Origin: Cryobacterium sp. HLT2-28 | Lineage (GTDB): Bacteria; Actinomycetota; Actinomycetes; Actinomycetales; Microbacteriaceae | Assembly: GCF_004402495.1 (NCBI RefSeq) | Contig: NZ_SOFH01000005.1 | Span: 1 to 64,000 of the forward strand | DNA length: 64,000 bases | Direction: 5' to 3' | Translations under genes and position numbers: made by a program | The notes under the pieces: generated by a model | What the model saw: only the letters and a program-made list of their open reading frames with translations | Database searches by the model: none | Told to the model about the DNA's origin: nothing | Shown here: piece after piece, positions 25,478-33,546 of the stretch | How positions within the stretch are numbered: position 1 is the first letter of the stretch | How the letters are laid out: every line of letters begins with the position of its first letter

Positions 25478-26365
25478 TCAGTACCAGCCGACGGACTCCG
25501 ACTTGTCCCAGGCGGCGCACGGGGTGCCGTAGCTGCCCGAGATGTAGCCAAGGCCCCAGGTGATCTGGGTGGCCGGGTTGGTCTGCCAGTCGGCGCCGGC
25601 CGAGGCCATCTTGCTGCCGGGCAGCGCCTGCGGGATGCCGGTGGCCCCGCTCGAGGCGTTGTACGAGTTGACGTTCCAGCCGGACTCCTTGTTCCAGAGG
25701 CTGACGAGGCAGCCGAACTGGTCGTCGCCCCAGCCGTACTTGGACATCATCAGGGCGCGGGCGATGGCCTGGGCGCCGCTCGGGTCGGTCGGTGCGGACG
25801 GGCGGGACGACGAGCTGGTCGACGCCACGGTGGCCTTCGCGGCCTTCGCGGCCTCGGCAGCGGCGGTGGCGGCCTGCTCGGCGGCCACGCGGTCCACCTC
25901 CGCGGTGGCGGCCTGCACGGCAGCGGTCTGGGCCTTGGTCTCGTCGACGAGGTCGTAGACCCGGTCGGGAGCCAGAAGCGTGTAGTGGGTGAGCGAGGCA
26001 ACCGACACGGTCAGTGCCGCGGCATCCGACTTGCCCTGGGCCGCCATGATCACAGTGTTGGCTCCGTCCAGGGTGCCTTGGGCGGCCTGGGAGGCCTGGG
26101 CGTGGGCGATGCCGGCGTACGCACCCAGCTGCTCGTGCTGGCGCCCGGTGCTCGCGGCAAGTTCAGCGGTGGCTTCGACGCGGTCGTTCGACGCGGCCGA
26201 CGCGGATTGGATCACAGCGCCGGTTCCGATCGTCGCGCCGATGGCGACGATGGCGCCGGCCAGGAGGAAGCGGCTGCGGCGCCGACGCGGCTTCCGCGGG
26301 CGGGTCAAGCCTTCGTCGGAGGTGCTGGTGGACGTGGGGGAATCAAACGAGGAAGAAATAGGCAA
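25478..26365 (-). CDS. secreted lysozyme-like (transglycosylase) coiled-coil protein, paralog
   Basis: 295 residues, closely related to the protein at 23509 over its whole length: basic N-terminus, membrane-spanning signal (F-L-L-A-G-A-I-V-A-I-G-A-T-I-G-T-G), a helical middle with S-L-T-H-Y-T-L-L-A-P-D-R-V, an Ala/Lys-rich coiled coil, and the lysozyme-like end with S-L-W-N-K-E-S-G-W and W-G-L-G-Y-I-S-G-S-Y-G. It probably remodels peptidoglycan outside the membrane. The first start is TTG 26365 directly after AAAGGGA, which is too close to be ideal, so the true N-terminus is uncertain. It is transcribed divergently from the glycosyltransferase at 26591. Confidence 0.83.
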   Translation of the reverse strand: MPISSSFDSPTSTSTSDEGLTRPRKPRRRRSRFLLAGAIVAIGATIGTGAVIQSASAASNDRVEATAELAASTGRQHEQLGAYAGIAHAQASQAAQGTLDGANTVIMAAQGKSDAAALTVSVASLTHYTLLAPDRVYDLVDETKAQTAAVQAATAEVDRVAAEQAATAAAEAAKAAKATVASTSSSSRPSAPTDPSGAQAIARALMMSKYGWGDDQFGCLVSLWNKESGWNVNSYNASSGATGIPQALPGSKMASAGADWQTNPATQITWGLGYISGSYGTPCAAWDKSESVGWY

Positions 26366-26508
26366 TCCCTTTGCAACACGAATCGCCCGGGCCCCCGCGC
26401 GTCATCAGGCAGGTGCGGAGCGATTCTTGTCCGGCAACCGCGGGCAGAGTGCGCGCGGGCGAAGTTCCCAGTCTGCAATATGTTTCTGGACGAAACCTCA
26501 CTTGTTGC

Positions 26509-26524
26509 TGGCAATGTCATGGCA
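26509..26524. promoter_or_regulatory. direct repeat TGGCA-N6-TGGCA upstream of paralog
   Basis: Second copy of the 11-base-spaced TGGCA pair (26509 and 26520) seen at 24581. It lies between the divergent lysozyme-like and glycosyltransferase genes and could act on both. Downstream leader bases are also partly conserved between the two paralogs, including CTTCGCCCG and GCGATTCG on the minus strand. Confidence 0.5.
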
Positions 26525-26590
26525 ACGCGCTTCCCCTGCCTTGCGCGCGGCATGCGCGGGCAGGCCGCGCCGCTCTGATAATCTCTCACA

Positions 26591-28030
26591 ATGGGAACCA
26601 AGTCATTCGATCGAGGTGTCGGCATCGTGATTGCCGCCGTGGCCGGGGGCGCTGCGGTTCTCCTCTGGCTCGTCGTAGCAGCGGGCAAGCCCGCCCCGGG
26701 CGCATTACCCTCCCAGGGCTTCCTCCTCGGCATCTGGCGAGTGCTCTACGACCTCGCCGCGCCGGCGCCCAGGGTGATCCTGGGTGCCGTCGCCCTGGCC
26801 TTACTCCTTGCCGCGGGAATCGCCATGCTCGAGAGGCGAACCTCGAGCAAGGCCCGTCGCTCCTTGAACAATCGCACCACCCCGCTATCAGCCGGAATCG
26901 TGATGGCCAGGACGCGCGGCATCTATGCCGGCGAGGTGACCGTGACCGTCCTGGTGCCTGCACACAACGAAGAGGCCTCCATCTTCGGGACGCTCTCATC
27001 GCTGCTTGCCCAATCGCACAGGCCGGACCGGGTAGTCGTCGTGGCCGACAACTGTACCGACGGGACCGTCGAGATTGCCCGGGCCCTCGGGGTGGAGATC
27101 TTCGAGTCGCTCGGGAACACGGCCAAGAAGGCCGGCGCACTCAATCAGGTCCTGAAGCAGCTGCTGCCTGGCCAGGGCGACAACGATCTGGTCATGGTGC
27201 TCGATGCGGACACGAGTCTCGACGACGGATTCCTGGCGGCCGCCGTCGCTCGATTCACCAGCGACCGAGCCCTCATGGCGATCGGCGGACTTTTCTATGG
27301 CGAGGAAGGTTCCGGGATGCTGGGCCAATTCCAGCGCAACGAGTACATCAGGTACTCCCGAGAGATCCGACGCCGCAGGGGCCACGTCTTCGTCCTCACC
27401 GGCACGGCCTCGCTGTTCCGGCCCGTCGCCTTGCGCACCGTGGCGAGCTGCCGTGGTGACACGATCCCCGGCGCCCACGGAGATGTCTACGATACCGCCG
27501 CCCTCACCGAGGACAACGAACTGACCATCGCCCTGAAATCGCTCGGTGCCCTCATGATCTCCCCTTCGGAATGCTCCGTCGTCACCGAGGTGATGCCGAC
27601 CATTCAGAGCCTGTGGGTGCAGCGCCTCCGCTGGCAGCGGGGGGCATTGGAGAACATCGGAGCCTACGGCGTCTCGCCGCCGACATTCCGCTACTGGGCG
27701 CAGCAGTTGGGCCTGGGCTACAGCGTTATCGCGCTGAGCGCCTTCGTCCTGCTCCTGCTCGTGACGCTCCTCGCAATCGATTCGTGGGTGTGGTTCCCGT
27801 TCTGGCTGGGCATCGGCCTCGTCTTCACCGCCGAACGTGTCGTGTCAGTGTGGGCGGGAGGGCCGCGCGCACGCCTGCTGGCGCTCGCGCTCTTTCCAGA
27901 ACTGCTCTTCGACGTGTTCCTCGACCTCGTCTATGTGAAGGGGATTGTCGATATCGCGCTGGGCCGGCAGGCCGATTGGGGCCACGTCGTCCGCTCCGCG
28001 CCGAACGACGCATTGCAGAAGGTGGAATGA
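26591..28030 (+). CDS. membrane family-2 glycosyltransferase
   Basis: 479-residue processive-type GT2. Two N-terminal helices are followed by the catalytic domain with V-L-V-P-A-H-N-E-E (nucleotide-sugar binding), V-L-D-A-D (metal-binding DxD-like), T-E-D-N-E-L (catalytic-base region) and Q-R-L-R-W-Q-R-G (Q-x-x-R-W signature), then two to three C-terminal helices. This layout matches BcsA/NodC/IcaA-like synthases of beta-linked exopolysaccharides. No partner genes such as deacetylases are nearby. GATAAT at 26577-26582 lies 8 bases before the ATG and there is no RBS, so the message may be leaderless. Confidence 0.88.
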   Translation: MGTKSFDRGVGIVIAAVAGGAAVLLWLVVAAGKPAPGALPSQGFLLGIWRVLYDLAAPAPRVILGAVALALLLAAGIAMLERRTSSKARRSLNNRTTPLSAGIVMARTRGIYAGEVTVTVLVPAHNEEASIFGTLSSLLAQSHRPDRVVVVADNCTDGTVEIARALGVEIFESLGNTAKKAGALNQVLKQLLPGQGDNDLVMVLDADTSLDDGFLAAAVARFTSDRALMAIGGLFYGEEGSGMLGQFQRNEYIRYSREIRRRRGHVFVLTGTASLFRPVALRTVASCRGDTIPGAHGDVYDTAALTEDNELTIALKSLGALMISPSECSVVTEVMPTIQSLWVQRLRWQRGALENIGAYGVSPPTFRYWAQQLGLGYSVIALSAFVLLLLVTLLAIDSWVWFPFWLGIGLVFTAERVVSVWAGGPRARLLALALFPELLFDVFLDLVYVKGIVDIALGRQADWGHVVRSAPNDALQKVE

Positions 28031-28034
28031 ACTC

Positions 28035-28265
28035 ATGATGGCCGTCTCTCTTCCCTACCTGGTTCCGGCCGGAATCCTCTTCCCTTCGGCGGTGCTTCAC
28101 TCGCAGGAGTTCGCCATCCTCGCGGCATTCGTAGCGATCAATACGGTCATGTTCGCCTCCTTGGCGGTCGCGAAGATCCTCCCGAAGGTGCATCCCACCG
28201 ACTGGCTACCTGGACGCAACCGTCGCGCTGAGACCCGGAGCATCCACCCGGACGGGCGCGTCTAG
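28035..28265 (+). CDS. small membrane protein after the glycosyltransferase
   Basis: 76 residues with two predicted transmembrane helices (about 5-20 and 27-48) and a basic tail. It begins four bases after the GT2 stop with GGTGGAATG as a possible RBS, so it is cotranscribed. It may be an accessory subunit of the glycosyltransferase, as small membrane proteins accompany several polysaccharide synthases, but no family is recognised. Confidence 0.65.
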   Translation: MMAVSLPYLVPAGILFPSAVLHSQEFAILAAFVAINTVMFASLAVAKILPKVHPTDWLPGRNRRAETRSIHPDGRV

Positions 28266-28281
28266 CCGCTACCGTGCCGGC

Positions 28282-29229
28282 TCAGCCGGCGGCGGCCGGA
28301 CTGAGGAGCACGGAACGACGGTCCAGGTGGATGCCGGCGACCATGCACCGCACGGACCCGCCCGCAAGCTCGATGGTGGGCACGGAGAGCGGGACGATCT
28401 CGCAGCTGCGTTCGATGATCCGCCGTTGCGGTTTCGTCAGATTGGCCAGCGCGCGCTCGGACAGTGCCAGGATCCGGCCGGTCTTCCCGTGCAGCTCGAT
28501 CGCGTTGCCGGCGAAATTGCGGATCTGCTCCGGGTCGAGGTCGATCACCTCACGGTCCTGCGCGGAGAGGCGCTCGACGACCTGGGCGCGACGGGCGGCC
28601 GACGTGATCAGGCGCAGCCCGACGAGGGCGAAGTCGGTGGCGACGCACATCATGACGTTGGTGTGGTAGATCGCGGTGCCCGTCTCGTCGACGGCGTCGA
28701 AGGCCATCGGCTCGTAGCCGAAGTTGGTGCAGAACCGTTCGAGCGCGATCGGATCCGCCCTCCTCGAGCGGGCCACATAGGCGATCCGGGCGCCGTGGTC
28801 GAGCACCATCGCCCCGGTGCCCTCAAGGAAGACGTCGTCGAGTTCCAGCCCCGAATAGTCGACGACGTCCTGCACCCGGTAGCTGTGCTTGAGCATCTCG
28901 ACGATGTCGCCGCGGCGCTCCGTGCGCCGGTTCGGCGTATGCATAGGGTACAGCGCCACGTGTCCCCCGGCGTGGGTCGAGATCCAGTTGTTGGGGAAGA
29001 CACTGTCGGGACGGCCGGGACCGTCGTCGTCGAAGAGGTGCACCGTGACCCCGTGGGCCTCCAGCATGGCGGCCGCCTCGGACACCTCCGCGTATGCGGC
29101 GGCAGCGACGGCGTCCGCGTCCTCGCCGACGGCGTGGGTCTGGAAGACGTTGTCGAGGGCCGTCTCCGGATTGGGCGTGAAGAACCGGGGCCTGATCAGG
29201 AGAACGGCCGACGGGGCCTGGACCGACAT
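28282..29229 (-). CDS. ctlX: citrulline hydrolase CtlX-like (amidinotransferase fold)
   Basis: 315-residue guanidino-group-modifying enzyme of the CtlX type, which converts citrulline to ornithine plus ammonia and CO2. Motifs in order: P-D-S-V-F-P-N-N-W, E-G-T-G-A-M-V-L-D, I-Y-H-T-N-V-M-M (His) and G-G-S-V-R-C-M-V (catalytic Cys near the C-terminus). It begins three bases after the ocd stop. In an operon with ornithine cyclodeaminase it would yield citrulline to ornithine to proline. Divergent Lrp-family regulator upstream is the likely controller. Confidence 0.9.
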   Translation of the reverse strand: MSVQAPSAVLLIRPRFFTPNPETALDNVFQTHAVGEDADAVAAAAYAEVSEAAAMLEAHGVTVHLFDDDGPGRPDSVFPNNWISTHAGGHVALYPMHTPNRRTERRGDIVEMLKHSYRVQDVVDYSGLELDDVFLEGTGAMVLDHGARIAYVARSRRADPIALERFCTNFGYEPMAFDAVDETGTAIYHTNVMMCVATDFALVGLRLITSAARRAQVVERLSAQDREVIDLDPEQIRNFAGNAIELHGKTGRILALSERALANLTKPQRRIIERSCEIVPLSVPTIELAGGSVRCMVAGIHLDRRSVLLSPAAAG

Positions 29230-29232
29230 CGG

Positions 29233-30264
29233 TCAGACGAGCGCGGGCGAGCCCGCGGTGACCAGGCCGAACAGGTCCTTGGGGTCGTCAGGATCGGCGA
29301 CGAGATCGATGTCCGTGTAGAAGGTGGTGTGGTCGACGGCATCCTGCAGAAAACGGAGCGCGGAGAAATCCTCGATGGCGAAGCCGACCGAATCGAAGAC
29401 GGTGATCTGGCGGTCGTCCCGACGCCCGACGGCCTGGCCGGCGAGCACCTGCCAGATCTCGGTGACCGGGAAGTCGGGATCCATCTGCTGGATCTCCCCC
29501 TCGATCCGGGTCTGCGCCGTGAACTCAACGAACACGTCGCCGCGGAGCAGGATGGCGGCGTCGAGCTCGGTCTTGCCGGGGCAGTCGCCGCCGATCGCGT
29601 TGATGTGCACGCCGGGCTCGACCATCTCGTCGGTGAGCACGGTGGCGTTGGCCTTGTCCGCGGTGCAGGTGGTGATGATGTCGGCGCCGAAAACGGCATC
29701 CGCCGCGCTCGTCGCGACGACGATCTCGAAGCCCAGCGGGGCCAGGTTGCGCAGGAACTTGTCCAGAGCCGCCGGGTCGGTGTCCCAGACCTGGAGCCGG
29801 TTGAGACCGAGCACCCCGCGGAAGGCCAGGGCCTGGAATTCGGACTGGGTGCCGGTGCCGAGCATCGCCATGGTGTGCGAGGCGGGACGGGCCAGCGCCC
29901 GGGCGACCATGGCCGAGGTCGCGGCCGTGCGCAGCGCGGTGAGTACGGTCATCTCGGACCAGAAGGTGGGGTAGCCGCTCTGCACATCGGCGAGCACGCC
30001 GAAGGCCGTGACGGTCTGCAGGCCGCGCGACGGGTTCGAAGGGTGGCCGTTGACGTACTTGAAGCCGTAGGTTTCGCCGTCGCTGGTGGGCATCAGCTCG
30101 ATCACGCCGAGCGGCGAGTGGCTGGCCACCCGGGGTGCCTTGTCGAAGGAGGGCCAGCGCCGGAAGTCACGCTCGATGTACTCCACCATGTCGGTGAGGA
30201 TGCGCTCGACCCCGGTCTCGGCGGCCCAGCGGTTGATGTTTCCCACGTCTACAAAACGCACCAT
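29233..30264 (-). CDS. ocd: ornithine cyclodeaminase
   Basis: 343-residue mu-crystallin/ornithine cyclodeaminase family enzyme that converts L-ornithine to L-proline and ammonia with NAD. The N-terminal M-V-R-F-V-D-V-G-N and the long G-F-K-Y-V-N-G-H-P-S-N-P substrate-loop are those of the longer bacterial OCDs. The Rossmann motif is M-L-G-T-G-T-Q-S-E-F-Q. T-T-C-T-A-D-K and G-G-D-C-P-G-K-T-E-L are also typical. ATG 30264 follows GAGAGGAG. It heads the ocd-ctlX operon and faces the divergent Lrp gene across 124 bases. Confidence 0.93.
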   Translation of the reverse strand: MVRFVDVGNINRWAAETGVERILTDMVEYIERDFRRWPSFDKAPRVASHSPLGVIELMPTSDGETYGFKYVNGHPSNPSRGLQTVTAFGVLADVQSGYPTFWSEMTVLTALRTAATSAMVARALARPASHTMAMLGTGTQSEFQALAFRGVLGLNRLQVWDTDPAALDKFLRNLAPLGFEIVVATSAADAVFGADIITTCTADKANATVLTDEMVEPGVHINAIGGDCPGKTELDAAILLRGDVFVEFTAQTRIEGEIQQMDPDFPVTEIWQVLAGQAVGRRDDRQITVFDSVGFAIEDFSALRFLQDAVDHTTFYTDIDLVADPDDPKDLFGLVTAGSPALV

Positions 30265-30340
30265 GTGCGGCTCCTCTCGATCAGGTTCCCACAGTAGGAG
30301 GGACCGATATGTGCCCGCCATTCGCTTTGCGCGCCGATCC

Positions 30341-30356
30341 GACCAGGGAAATGGTC
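30341..30356. promoter_or_regulatory. inverted repeat GACCA-N6-TGGTC, candidate Lrp operator
   Basis: A perfect 5-bp inverted repeat with 6-base centre lies between the divergent ocd and lrp genes and overlaps where the lrp -35 would be. The lrp -10 is probably TACACT (30376-30381), 7 bases before its ATG, suggesting a leaderless transcript. Binding by the Lrp protein is inference. Confidence 0.5.
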
Positions 30357-30388
30357 AATCTGTTCGGTTCGGGCGTACACTTCGCCTC

Positions 30389-30859
30389 ATGTCTCCTCTC
30401 GACGACCTCGACCGACGACTCCTGGCCGCGCTGCGGGTGAACGGGCGTGAACCCGTGGCGAGCCTGGCCCGCGAACTCGGGGTGACCCGGTCGACGATCA
30501 ACAGCCGGCTCAAACGCCTGACCGACTCGGGGACGATTGTCGGCTTCGGCGTGCGAATCCGCGAGGACCGCGACCCGGATGCGATCCGCGCGATCACGCT
30601 GATCGAGGTGGAGGGCCGCGCGACCGACCGGGTGATCCATTCCCTGCGCGGCTTCCCCGAGGTGGAAGCGCTGCATTCCACGAACGGCGGCTGGGACCTG
30701 GTCGCCGAACTGCGCACCGAGAGCCTGGCCGACTTCGACCGGCTGCTCGGCCAGGTGCGCTCCATCGAGGGCGTCGTCAACAGCGAGACGAGCCTGCTGC
30801 TCAGCTCCGTCGCCCACGACGACCTTCCCCCGGCCGGGGCCCGCAGGCCCCGGCCCTGA
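30389..30859 (+). CDS. Lrp/AsnC-family regulator of ocd-ctlX
   Basis: 156 residues. The N-terminal helix-turn-helix starts L-D-D-L-D-R-R-L-L-A-A-L-R and continues S-L-A-R-E-L-G-V-T-R-S-T-I-N-S-R-L-K-R-L. The C-terminal RAM ligand-binding domain begins near residue 70 and has G-G-W-D-L-V-A-E-L. Such proteins bind amino acids and control catabolic genes next to them. The divergent location from ocd-ctlX points to ornithine, citrulline or arginine as effector. ATG 30389 is only 8 bases from a -10 hexamer and has no RBS, so leaderless translation is likely. Confidence 0.92.
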   Translation: MSPLDDLDRRLLAALRVNGREPVASLARELGVTRSTINSRLKRLTDSGTIVGFGVRIREDRDPDAIRAITLIEVEGRATDRVIHSLRGFPEVEALHSTNGGWDLVAELRTESLADFDRLLGQVRSIEGVVNSETSLLLSSVAHDDLPPAGARRPRP

Positions 30860-30909
30860 CCCGGTTCCCCGGCGGATCCGAAGCTGCCCGCGCCTAAGCT
30901 GAAGCGACC

Positions 30910-31542
30910 ATGCGACTCTTCCTGATCCGCCACGGCCAGACTCCCGGCAATGTCCTCGGCCAGCTCGATACCGCCCACCCCGGACCGGGCCTGACCGAGC
31001 TCGGCAGCCGCCAGGCCGCGGTGCTCCCGGATGCCCTCCGCCATGAGCCGATCGACGCCATCTTCGCGTCGACGCTGGTGCGCACCCAACTCACCGCCCG
31101 GCCGCTGGCGGAGGACCGGCGCCTCGAGATCCGGGTCTCCCCCGGCCTGCACGAGATCGAGGCCGGTTCCCTCGAAGGGCGGAGCGACCGGGCATCCGTT
31201 CGCTCCTACCTGGAGACAGTCTTCACCTGGGGTGCGGGCGACCTCGGCGCCGCGATGCCGGGCGGCCCCGACGGCCATGCCTTCTTCGCCCGCTTCGACG
31301 CCGACATCGAAGCGGCCACCGCCGGCGCAGAGGCGGTGGTCGTTTTCAGCCACGGCGCGGCCATCCGGGTCTGGACCGCGGCCCGCGCCCGCAATGTGAC
31401 CTCGGTCTTCGCGGGGACGACCGAACTTGTCAACGCGGGCATGGTCGAGTTGACCGGGTCTGCCCAGGACGGCTGGACGCTCGTCTCCTGGGCCGGGCTC
31501 CAGACCGACAGGAACCCGCGCGCCGATAGGAACCTGCGCTGA
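30910..31542 (+). CDS. histidine phosphatase family protein
   Basis: 210 residues, phosphoglycerate-mutase-like. The catalytic R-H-G motif is in L-F-L-I-R-H-G-Q-T-P-G-N; a second Arg (S-T-L-V-R-T) and Glu (H-E-I-E-A-G-S-L-E-G) follow, and the second catalytic His is in V-V-V-F-S-H-G-A-A-I. This is a phosphomonoesterase of broad or unknown specificity. The order matches cobC/gpmB-like phosphatases, but no context fixes its substrate. It starts 50 bases after the Lrp stop. Confidence 0.88.
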   Translation: MRLFLIRHGQTPGNVLGQLDTAHPGPGLTELGSRQAAVLPDALRHEPIDAIFASTLVRTQLTARPLAEDRRLEIRVSPGLHEIEAGSLEGRSDRASVRSYLETVFTWGAGDLGAAMPGGPDGHAFFARFDADIEAATAGAEAVVVFSHGAAIRVWTAARARNVTSVFAGTTELVNAGMVELTGSAQDGWTLVSWAGLQTDRNPRADRNLR

Positions 31543-31579
31543 CCCCCGTGTTAGGGTCGGATCCTATCTAAGGAGTGCT

Positions 31580-32509
31580 GTGCTGACAGCTTCGTCTTCC
31601 CCTGTGACAGCAGGCACCCCGCGTTTCCGGTCTTCGCTCGTGCGAACCCTGGCCCTGACGGCGTCGCTGGCCATCGCCGTCCTGGCCCTGACCTTCGGAC
31701 CTCCCGGCGCCAACGCGTTCGCCGCGACGCAGGACCTGACCCAGTGCAACGGCGAACTGGGCGGCGGCGGCCGGGAACTCGACTGCACCATCGACATCGT
31801 CAACACGCTGAATCTGACGACCGGCACGGAAACCTCGACGGCCACCACCAAGGTCTGCTCTGGACCAAACCAGGCCGCGATCTGCGGCGACGCCGTGACC
31901 ACCTCGTACAACCTGCTCACCAAGTCGGTCGACCAGTGCAACGGCTCCGTGAACGGCGGCGGTTCCACCCTGACCTGCAAGGTGACCGTCGTCAACAACA
32001 TCATCGGTGCACCCGCGAACTCGGGCACGACCGGTGCAACGGTCAACCAGTGCAACTACGCCGGCACCGGCGGTGGCACTGCGCCGACCCTCAACTGCGA
32101 CCCCAACCCCGCCTCCGTATCAGGCGCCACGATCACGCAGTGCAACTACTCTGTCAACGGCGGCGGCGCCCCCGACCGGGTCACCTGCACCGTGGGACCG
32201 TCCACGGTGAGCGCGCTGCTGCCCGTGACGGTCAACCAGTGCAACGACTCCGCCAACGGCGGCGGGTCCCTCGTCACCTGCAGCGTGGCGCTGACGAACA
32301 ACATCACCACGGCCGCCGGGAGCACGACCCCGATCCCCGTGAAGAACGTCCTGCACGATTCCAAGACCGACGGGTTCGGCCTGGCCGCGGGCCACGACGC
32401 CGGCAACCTCGGCGGAACGGCGTTCCTGGGCGCCGGTGTCCTCATCCTGTTGGCCGCCGGCCTGCTGGCCGCGTCCGCCGCCACCCGCAAGGCTGACGCC
32501 CGTCGCTAG
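31580..32509 (+). CDS. surface protein with five Q-C-N/GGG Cys repeats
   Basis: 309-residue exported protein. GTG 31580 follows AAGGAG. A long signal peptide (L-A-L-T-A-S-L-A-I-A-V-L-A-L ending A-N-A) leads to five repeats of x-Q-C-N-x-x-x-N-G-G-G-x-x-x-x-C (repeats begin near residues 52, 118, 154, 183 and 215). Each pairs two cysteines, probably as disulfides, in a Thr/Asn-rich beta-type region. A C-terminal hydrophobic helix with basic tail (A-T-R-K-A-D-A-R-R) anchors it. No classical LPxTG is seen before the helix. The sortase gene follows at once, so it may be its substrate through an unusual sorting signal, or merely membrane-anchored. Confidence 0.8.
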   Translation: MLTASSSPVTAGTPRFRSSLVRTLALTASLAIAVLALTFGPPGANAFAATQDLTQCNGELGGGGRELDCTIDIVNTLNLTTGTETSTATTKVCSGPNQAAICGDAVTTSYNLLTKSVDQCNGSVNGGGSTLTCKVTVVNNIIGAPANSGTTGATVNQCNYAGTGGGTAPTLNCDPNPASVSGATITQCNYSVNGGGAPDRVTCTVGPSTVSALLPVTVNQCNDSANGGGSLVTCSVALTNNITTAAGSTTPIPVKNVLHDSKTDGFGLAAGHDAGNLGGTAFLGAGVLILLAAGLLAASAATRKADARR

Positions 32510-33176
32510 CAGGAGGCTGCTGGTAGGGGCCGCCGCCCTGCTCTGCGCGATCGCCGGAGGCCTGATCGCGGTCGGTGTCGCCGGTGGTTCGGATGCCGGC
32601 CCGCCGGCATCCCTCCGCCGCACTCCCGCTCCGGCCGAGACCACGGCGCCGTCCTCGGCGGCTCCGACCACGGATCCGGTCGCGAACGCCGTCATCGCGG
32701 CCTCCGCGCCGCTGCACCTCCGGGTCCCTGCCATCTCGCTCGATGGCGCGGTGACGGAGTACACCCAGCAGATGATCGACGATCGGGACGGCTTCGATCC
32801 CCTCGACCTGTCGACCATTTCGTGGGACACCACCATTGCGGGCGGACTGGCCGGAACGGACTCGGCCAACACGGTCTATCTCTACGGGCATTCCTGGGTC
32901 GATGCGGCGGTCTTCAACGGCCTCAAGGAGATGAACGCCGGGGACCTGGCAGCGGTCGACACGGCAAACGGCACCCTGTGCTACCAGGCCCAGAAAACGC
33001 TCACCCTCGACAAGGCGGAGTACAAGAGCAACGACGAACTGACGAATGCGATCCCGAACCGCCTGGTCCTGGTCAGCTGCTATCGACCCGTCGGCTACGA
33101 TCCGAACTCGGCCACGGTGAAGAACATCGTCGTGGTGCTGCAACTGGACCAGAACGCCACCAACGCCGGCTGCTGA
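32436..33176 (+). CDS. class E/F-like sortase
   Basis: Sortase-family transpeptidase. After an N-terminal membrane helix (L-L-V-G-A-A-A-L-L-C-A-I-A-G-G-L) and Pro/Thr linker, the catalytic domain shows L-Y-G-H-S-W (catalytic His) and L-V-S-C-Y-R-P (catalytic Cys). The start is odd. The natural position just after the upstream TAG (32509) carries AGGAGG but only CTG codons. The only ATG/GTG/TTG in frame before the membrane helix is GTG 32436, which overlaps the previous gene by 74 bases and gives a 246-residue protein. A CTG start at 32517/32520 is an alternative, 220 residues. It likely attaches the upstream repeat protein to the cell surface. Confidence 0.8.
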   Translation: MSSSCWPPACWPRPPPPARLTPVASRRLLVGAAALLCAIAGGLIAVGVAGGSDAGPPASLRRTPAPAETTAPSSAAPTTDPVANAVIAASAPLHLRVPAISLDGAVTEYTQQMIDDRDGFDPLDLSTISWDTTIAGGLAGTDSANTVYLYGHSWVDAAVFNGLKEMNAGDLAAVDTANGTLCYQAQKTLTLDKAEYKSNDELTNAIPNRLVLVSCYRPVGYDPNSATVKNIVVVLQLDQNATNAGC

Positions 33177-33185
33177 GCGACGCCG

Positions 33186-33536
33186 TCACTGCGCCCTGGC
33201 CCGCGGCACCCTCGGCCGCACGAGCGAGTGGCTGTCCCTGAGCAGCTGCTCGACCAGGGCGTCCTCGACCTGACCGTCGAGCACGATCGTGATCCAGTGC
33301 TTCTTGTTCAGGTGGTAGCCCGGGGTGATCTGCCCGGCGAATTCCTCCCGCAGGGCACGACTCTCCTCCGGGTCGCACTTGAGCGACACCGTCAGCGGTT
33401 CCCCCGCCAGAGCGGAGAGGGCGAAGATCTTGCCGTTGCCGCTGGTCTTGAACACGCTCGTCTCCTCCCCGAACGGGAACGTCTCCACAGCCTGGGGCAG
33501 GCTCAGGCAGAAGTCGACGAGGGCATCCGGGGTCAT
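33186..33536 (-). CDS. MmcQ/YjbR-family protein
   Basis: 116-residue small domain of the MmcQ/YjbR (cyanophage gp8-like) fold. The sequence has F-P-F-G-E-E-T-S-V-F-K, the K-x-F-A-L core, S-L-K-C-D-P-E-E and the late P-G-Y-H-L-N-K-K-H-W-I, all hallmark positions of the family. It may bind DNA or nucleotides; function is not established. It lies 10 bases before the LLM gene's stop on the same strand and is convergent with the sortase gene. Confidence 0.9.
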   Translation of the reverse strand: MTPDALVDFCLSLPQAVETFPFGEETSVFKTSGNGKIFALSALAGEPLTVSLKCDPEESRALREEFAGQITPGYHLNKKHWITIVLDGQVEDALVEQLLRDSHSLVRPRVPRARAQ

Positions 33537-33546
33537 GGCTTCGAGA

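Noticed and set aside
24463-26590. c-di-AMP (ydaO-type) riboswitch in the leaders of the lysozyme-like genes
   Set aside because: Actinobacterial wall-hydrolase genes often have one, but the hallmark G-G-G-U-G-A-A-U-C and C-C-G-A-A/G-C-C-C segments were not found.
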